Program-made: the position numbers and the translations under genes
Origin: Litorivicinus sp.
GTDB lineage: Bacteria; Pseudomonadota; Gammaproteobacteria; Pseudomonadales; Litorivicinaceae
Reading direction: 5' to 3'
NCBI GenBank assembly: GCA_018402605.1
Contig: JAGYIK010000001.1
Coordinates: 1-40,426 of the forward strand
Length of the DNA stretch: 40,426 nt
Notes under the pieces: model-generated
Databases searched by the model: none
What the model saw: only the letters and a program-made list of their open reading frames with translations
What the model was told of the DNA's origin: nothing
Part shown: one piece after another, positions 36,595 through 40,426 of the stretch
Layout of the letters: each line of letters begins with the position of its first letter
Numbering within the stretch: the first letter of the stretch is position 1

Positions 36595-36966
36595 ATGGGT
36601 AAACCCGGCAATCAAGGGCTAACACGCATCATCAAGGCTGCGGGTTATTCAGCTAAAGGGTTCAAGGCGGCTTGGACCTACGAGTCGGCATTTCGTCAGG
36701 AAGTCGTGTTGACCGTTGCCCTGACCCCCTTGGCTTTCATCTTAGGCCGAGACCCTGTGGAGATTAGTCTGCTGATTGCATGCCTCGTATTGGTTGTGAT
36801 CATTGAATTGTTGAATTCCGGTATTGAAGCCGTGGTCGATCGGATTGGAGATGAGCCCCATACGCTATCCGGTCGCGCCAAGGATCTGGGTTCGGCTGCG
36901 GTGTTCCTGGCGTTGGTTTTGGTCGTCATTGTGTGGGGTGGCGTGTTCCTCGATCGTATCCTTTGA
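36595..36966 (+). CDS. dgkA: Diacylglycerol kinase (prokaryotic type)
   Basis: DgkA phosphorylates diacylglycerol, recycling it to phosphatidic acid in the inner membrane. The 123-residue product has the usual size and three hydrophobic helices. The N-terminal GLTRIIKAAGYSAKGFKAAW, the ESAFRQEVVL motif and the signature VIIELLNSGIEAVVDRIGDE, with conserved active-site acidic residues, are clear. The last helix is AAVFLALVLVVIVWGGVFL. A GGAGGC ribosome-binding site precedes the ATG. It sits between tRNA-Leu and the rimP operon, a less usual neighbour for this otherwise conserved junction. Confidence 0.95.
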   Translation: MGKPGNQGLTRIIKAAGYSAKGFKAAWTYESAFRQEVVLTVALTPLAFILGRDPVEISLLIACLVLVVIIELLNSGIEAVVDRIGDEPHTLSGRAKDLGSAAVFLALVLVVIVWGGVFLDRIL

Positions 36967-37092
36967 CCTTTATCAAGGGGTAAGCGGCCTTAGACCATCC
37001 TGCGTTGAAAACATGTATGGCTCTCTCTAGACTTCGTAGTCCTAATCGGCTCTGCGCCGGAAAATAAAAAAATAACCCAAGGAGACTGACTG

Positions 37093-37323
37093 ATGCTGAA
37101 AATCAAACGCCTAGGCAGACGAAGTTTCGAAGTGTTTCGTGATGGTGTTCCCATCGGTATTGTCCGGTTTTTACGCGACGTCCATCAGTGGAGTTTCAGA
37201 CCGTACCCAGCACCTGGTCGGGAAGGTGAGGCCGTTGAGCGACGCGACAGTGTTTTGCGAAATTTGTTGTGCGCGCATGGCGAGTACTGCGCAGTGGATC
37301 GAGGTGTCGCCGCCTCATCTTGA
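37093..37323 (+). CDS. Hypothetical protein (76 aa)
   Basis: A 76-codon frame opens with an ATG nine bases after a strong AAGGAG. The N-terminal half is basic and beta-rich (MLKIKRLGRRSFEVFRDGVP, IGIVRFLRDVHQWSFRPYP). The C-terminal half (RRDSVLRNLLCAHGEYCAVD) contains two cysteines. I do not recognise the family. The good ribosome-binding site and a terminator-like hairpin 100 bases after the stop suggest a real single-gene unit between dgkA and rimP. The last residues could be altered by a frameshift, given nearby broken regions. Confidence 0.55.
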   Translation: MLKIKRLGRRSFEVFRDGVPIGIVRFLRDVHQWSFRPYPAPGREGEAVERRDSVLRNLLCAHGEYCAVDRGVAASS

Positions 37324-37424
37324 TTTCCACGCCTGTCATAGGCATAATACCGTCACTTTTGACGAGGGGGCCCCGATGAAGCTGCGTTTCATGGGTGGCA
37401 GTGAGAAGTGAATACGCAGACGGC

Positions 37425-37451
37425 AACCCCAGTATGGGGTTTTTTCATTTT
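37425..37451 (+). terminator. Intrinsic terminator just before rimP
   Basis: AACCCCA and TGGGGTT form a 7-bp stem with a three-base loop, merging into six T residues. It lies 18 bases or so before the rimP ATG. It could end the small upstream gene or act as an attenuator for rimP-nusA-infB if their promoter is upstream. A preceding stem CGTCA/TGACG lies near 37352-37366. Confidence 0.75.
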
Positions 37452-37463
37452 TGGCAGACTGAA

Positions 37464-37955
37464 ATGACACCAAAACAGCAACAACTATTCGATTTGCTTG
37501 CGCCATCCGTGCATGCATTAGAGCTCGAGTTGTGGGCGATTGAGGTGATCGGTCGTGCCAATCGATCAACGTTGCGTGTCGTCATTGATCATCCGCAACG
37601 GCCGGTGACAGTTGAAGATTGTGAGCAGGTCAGCAGACAGATTTCGCGCGTCTTGGATGTAGAGGATCCGTTGCCCGAACGCTACACCTTGGAAGTATCG
37701 TCACCGGGAATTGAGCGGTCACTGCATCAACTTGAGCACTTCGCTCGGTTTGTTGGTCATGAAGCCAGAGTGAAGCTGAAAGTCCCCTTTGAGAGGCGAA
37801 AGAATTTTTCCGGCGTGATCGTCGGGGTTGAGAATCAGTCGGTGTTGTTGCAACAGGATGAAACAGAGTATGAGTTTCCTATTGAGCACATCGAGCGTGG
37901 ACAATTGATTGTGACAGATGTCACCGAGGCAGGCGGAAGCAAGCATGGGAAGTAA
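37464..37955 (+). CDS. rimP: Ribosome maturation factor RimP
   Basis: RimP assists assembly of the 30S subunit. The 163-residue product shows the family pattern: LFDLLAPSVHALELELWAIE, VTVEDCEQVSRQISRVLDVE, RYTLEVSSPGIERSLHQLEH and FARFVGHEARVKLKVPF. The ATG at 37464 is selected because the longer in-frame extension would begin inside or before the terminator hairpin and is not conserved; its ribosome-binding site is weak. The stop overlaps the nusA start by 11 bases. RimP-NusA-InfB is a conserved operon. Confidence 0.94.
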   Translation: MTPKQQQLFDLLAPSVHALELELWAIEVIGRANRSTLRVVIDHPQRPVTVEDCEQVSRQISRVLDVEDPLPERYTLEVSSPGIERSLHQLEHFARFVGHEARVKLKVPFERRKNFSGVIVGVENQSVLLQQDETEYEFPIEHIERGQLIVTDVTEAGGSKHGK

Positions 37956-39468
37956 GGAAATTCTTCAGGTCGTCGAGCTCTTTTCAAATGAAAAGGGTAT
38001 CCCGAAGAGCGTAGTTTTTGAGGCTATCGAACAAGCGATTGCCACCGCAACGCGGAAGCGTTTTGACGAAGACGAAGAGGCGGACATTCGTGTCGCGATT
38101 GATCCCGCAACCGGTGAGTATGAGTCATTCCGCCGTTGGTTGGTTGTTGCAGATGACCACATGGCGATTCTGGGTTCTGAGTTGACGACAGAAGAAGCGC
38201 ATGAGATCGACCCAGGATTACAGGTTGGTGATATTTACGAGATTCCTGTTGAGTCAGCTGAGTTCGGTCGAATTGAAGCGCAGACAGCGAAGCAAGTTAT
38301 TGTCCAGAAAGTGCGCGAAGCAGAGCGTGAAAAGGTGGTTTCAGATTATGAGAGTCGCCTGCACGCGTTGGTCAATGGCTCCGTTAAAAAAGTGACGCGA
38401 GATGCCATCATCGTCGATTTGGGCGGTGCGGCCGAGGCGTTACTGCCGCGTGAGAATCTCATTGCGCGCGAGATTTTTCGAGTCAATGACAGGGTTCGCG
38501 CCATCTTGCATGAGATTCGGACTGAAGGACGTGGCCCACAGCTCATTTTGTCGCGGAAAGCGCCTGAGTTCTTGATCGAGCTGTTTAAGATTGAGGTCCC
38601 AGAGATTGCAGAAGAGACCATTGAGATTCGTGGCGCGGCTCGTGATCCGGGTCTCCGAGCAAAGATTGCGGTGAAAACTAACGATGGACGTATTGATCCC
38701 GTCGGTGCTTGTGTCGGAATGCGCGGCTCGCGTGTTCAAGCCGTCTCGAATGAACTGAATGGCGAGCGCGTTGATATCGTGTTGTGGGATGACAATCCTG
38801 CGCAACTCGTGATCAATGCCATGTCTCCTGCTGAGGTCTCATCCATTGTGATGGATGAAGACAATCGGTCGATGGACGTTGCTGTTACTGAGGATAATCT
38901 TGCACAGGCGATCGGTCGCGGTGGCCAGAATGTGCGGTTAGCTTCTGAATTAACCGGCTGGAAGCTCAATGTGATGAGTGAAGAGCAGGCGGAAGAGCGC
39001 CAAGAGGCTGAATCCGAGAAGCTTCTGAATATGTTTATGGTCCGTCTCGATGTTGATATTGAACTCTCGCAGATTTTGGTCGACGAGGGATTCACCTCGA
39101 TTGACGAGGTTGCCTATGTGCCCATTGAAGAGATGCTGGCAATTGATGGATTAGACGAGGATCTCGTCGAAACACTTCGTGCGCGCGCACGGGATGTGTT
39201 GCTGACTGCGGCATTGGCAGGTGAAGAAGCCAAAGAGCCGCAGGATGACCTGTTAACAATGGAGGGGATGACGCCCGGATTGGCGTATCAGCTGGCGGAT
39301 CGTGGTGTAAGCACCATGGAGGATCTGGCCGAATTGTCGGTTGACGAACTGACTGAAATCGAAGGCGTTGATGAAGTATCCGCCGCGGCACTGATCATGA
39401 AAGCACGCGAACCGTGGTTTGCTGATGAAGAAGATCAGAGCGCCGAAACACAAAGCGAACAGGAGTAG
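37945..39468 (+). CDS. nusA: Transcription termination/antitermination protein NusA
   Basis: NusA binds RNA polymerase and RNA to control pausing, termination and antitermination. The 507-residue product begins MGSKEILQVVELFSNEKGIP with the polymerase-binding N-terminal domain. The S1 domain is seen as HALVNGSVKKVTRDAIIVDL, then LGGAAEALLPRENL. The KH domains include IAVKTNDGRIDPVGACVGMR and DNLAQAIGRGGQNVRLASEL. Two C-terminal acidic helix-hairpin-helix repeats follow (EEMLAIDGLDEDLVETLRAR, and SVDELTEIEGVDEVSAAALI). It ends in an acidic tail. The ATG at 37945 lies inside the end of rimP. No lesions are visible. Confidence 0.97.
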   Translation: MGSKEILQVVELFSNEKGIPKSVVFEAIEQAIATATRKRFDEDEEADIRVAIDPATGEYESFRRWLVVADDHMAILGSELTTEEAHEIDPGLQVGDIYEIPVESAEFGRIEAQTAKQVIVQKVREAEREKVVSDYESRLHALVNGSVKKVTRDAIIVDLGGAAEALLPRENLIAREIFRVNDRVRAILHEIRTEGRGPQLILSRKAPEFLIELFKIEVPEIAEETIEIRGAARDPGLRAKIAVKTNDGRIDPVGACVGMRGSRVQAVSNELNGERVDIVLWDDNPAQLVINAMSPAEVSSIVMDEDNRSMDVAVTEDNLAQAIGRGGQNVRLASELTGWKLNVMSEEQAEERQEAESEKLLNMFMVRLDVDIELSQILVDEGFTSIDEVAYVPIEEMLAIDGLDEDLVETLRARARDVLLTAALAGEEAKEPQDDLLTMEGMTPGLAYQLADRGVSTMEDLAELSVDELTEIEGVDEVSAAALIMKAREPWFADEEDQSAETQSEQE

Positions 39469-39471
39469 GTT

Positions 39472-40426
39472 TTGTCGCAAACAACAGTTAAGCAGTTGGC
39501 GTCCCTTGTTGGGATTGCTGCTGAACAACTTCTGGCACAAATGACCGAGGCTGGCGTCGCAAAGACATCCGCTGACGATGTGGTGACCGATGAAGAGAAG
39601 CAAAAGCTTTTAGCACATATCCGCTCAGGCTCAACGCGTGTGGCGACTGAGCCTGCCAAGGTGACGTTGCGTCGTAAATCGACGTCGACAGTTCGCACGG
39701 GCAGCGGAGCGGTCAACGTGGAGGTTCGTAAGAAGCGGACCTACGTGCATCGTGATTTGACTGCAGAGGCTGAGAAACAGCGCGAAGTGGAAGAGGCGAA
39801 GGAGCGCGAAACGCAAGAAGCTGCGGCCAAAGCGCAAGCTGCAGAAGAGGCGCGCCTTGCGGCTGAAGCAGCTGGTGAGACTGTCTCGGATACCCCGATC
39901 GCAGAGGCTGAACCAGCGGCAGAGCCGGTAATACCAGCAGACCCTGTGGTCTTGCCCGTCGATGCCATTCTTGAACCCGCTAAAGATGCCGATGGCAAGC
40001 GGCACAAGAAGGAAATCCATGCACGTCGCGAACGTGACGATGATCCGCCACGTCGGCATGGAAAACCAACGCTAAAACGCGATGAAAAACGCGGTGTGGG
40101 CTTAGTTGATGATGGTCGCGGACCGAAGATGCGAGGTCGCCGTAAGCCAGGTAAGGCGTCGGAAGAATTGTCTTCGCACCGATTTGAGAAGCCGGCTGCA
40201 CCAATCGTTCGAGAGGTGAAGATTTCTGGGCCAGTGACGGTTGCCGAGTTGGCAAGTCAGATGGCTGTGAAGTCGGGTGAGTTGATCAAAATCCTTATGA
40301 AGATGGGGGTGATGGCTACCATCAATCAGATCCTCGATGAAGACACCGCTGTGCTCGTCGTTGAAGAAATGGGTCACAAGATTGAAGTGGTGGCGTCTGA
40401 TGCACTTGAGCAATCTGTGAAGGTCG
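39472..40426 (+). CDS. infB: Translation initiation factor IF-2, N-terminal part (partial)
   Basis: IF-2 is the GTPase that brings initiator tRNA to the ribosome. The frame runs open to the window end. The start is TTG at 39472, with AGGAG six bases upstream and three bases after the nusA stop; it gives MSQTTVKQLASLVGIAAEQL, like other IF-2 N-termini. Seen are DEEKQKLLAHIRSG, EVRKKRTYVHRD, a charged Ala/Glu-rich region, and the IF2-N domain VTVAELASQMAVKSGELIKI with MGVMATINQILDEDTAVLVV. The GTPase domain lies beyond the window. Confidence 0.95.
   Translation, partial: MSQTTVKQLASLVGIAAEQLLAQMTEAGVAKTSADDVVTDEEKQKLLAHIRSGSTRVATEPAKVTLRRKSTSTVRTGSGAVNVEVRKKRTYVHRDLTAEAEKQREVEEAKERETQEAAAKAQAAEEARLAAEAAGETVSDTPIAEAEPAAEPVIPADPVVLPVDAILEPAKDADGKRHKKEIHARRERDDDPPRRHGKPTLKRDEKRGVGLVDDGRGPKMRGRRKPGKASEELSSHRFEKPAAPIVREVKISGPVTVAELASQMAVKSGELIKILMKMGVMATINQILDEDTAVLVVEEMGHKIEVVASDALEQSVKV

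Noticed and set aside
37324..37424. An initiator tRNA before rimP, as in E. coli
   Set aside because: No acceptor stem, T-arm (GGTTCAAATCC) or CAT anticodon arm could be found; only short stems are present.
1..40426. CRISPR arrays, insertion sequences, prophage or toxin-antitoxin/defence modules
   Set aside because: No regularly spaced repeats, transposase motifs, terminal inverted repeats or phage structural genes were seen on either strand; ratA is the only toxin-named gene and is a core START-fold protein.

Overview
The window is a gammaproteobacterial chromosome segment of moderate GC. The evidence is a run of conserved gene neighbourhoods: radA-pdxH, ssrA/smpB/ratA-ratB/bamE/fur/recN, grpE-dnaK-dnaJ-dapB-carA-carB-greA, yhbY/rlmE-ftsH-folP-glmM-tpiA-secG-tRNA-Leu, and rimP-nusA-infB. 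The tmRNA encodes the tag ANDENYALAA. I cannot name the genus; a free-living aquatic Oceanospirillales/Pseudomonadales-like lineage is a guess.

Layout. 0-5 kb: the end of radA, pdxH, and a two-gene RND efflux system (adaptor plus pump). 5-10 kb: a small heat-shock protein with a likely sigma-32 promoter; a MaoC-phosphate acyltransferase fusion coupled to acetate kinase; a 30-residue membrane peptide and a 4-TM protein, both unrecognised; and a frame-broken glycerate 2-kinase. 10-14.4 kb, minus strand: a TPP riboswitch controlling a THI5/NMT1-type binding protein that is translationally coupled to an AEC-family permease, then malate synthase G. 14.4-16.8 kb: a GNAT acetyltransferase, ssrA with promoter and terminator, smpB, and ratA. 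16.8-22 kb: frame-scrambled but recognisable ratB, bamE, fur, an SbtA-like bicarbonate transporter gene, recN, grpE and the 5' third of dnaK. 22-28.4 kb: clean dnaK 3' part, dnaJ, dapB, carA and most of carB. 28.4-32.2 kb: scrambled carB 3' end, greA, yhbY, rlmE and ftsH 5' part. 32.2-40.4 kb: clean ftsH 3' part, folP, glmM, tpiA (3' end broken), secG (broken), tRNA-Leu(GAG), dgkA, a small unknown gene, rimP, nusA and the start of infB.

The most striking property is patchiness. Most genes are perfectly open. Others, including ones normally essential (dnaK, grpE, carB, ftsH, secG, tpiA), carry dense indels and substitutions. In these patches family-typical protein sequence continues through all three frames, gene lengths stay near normal, and gene order is fully conserved. 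I infer locally poor consensus sequence (for example, low-coverage or unpolished read segments) rather than biological decay, though the sequence alone cannot prove it. Genes that are mostly open are typed CDS with the breaks described. Genes with no long intact frame are typed pseudogene, meaning 'broken as given'.

Biologically, the window combines stress and quality control (RecN, Hsp20, GrpE-DnaK-DnaJ, FtsH, tmRNA-SmpB), central carbon metabolism (acyl phosphate/acetate kinase, glyoxylate bypass, glycerate), and transcription/translation machinery. I found no CRISPR array, insertion sequence, prophage or defence island. The best candidates for something undescribed are the riboswitch-binding protein-AEC permease operon, the fusion enzyme lacking the usual hydratase histidine, the fur-sbtA pair, and the two small membrane proteins downstream of ackA.
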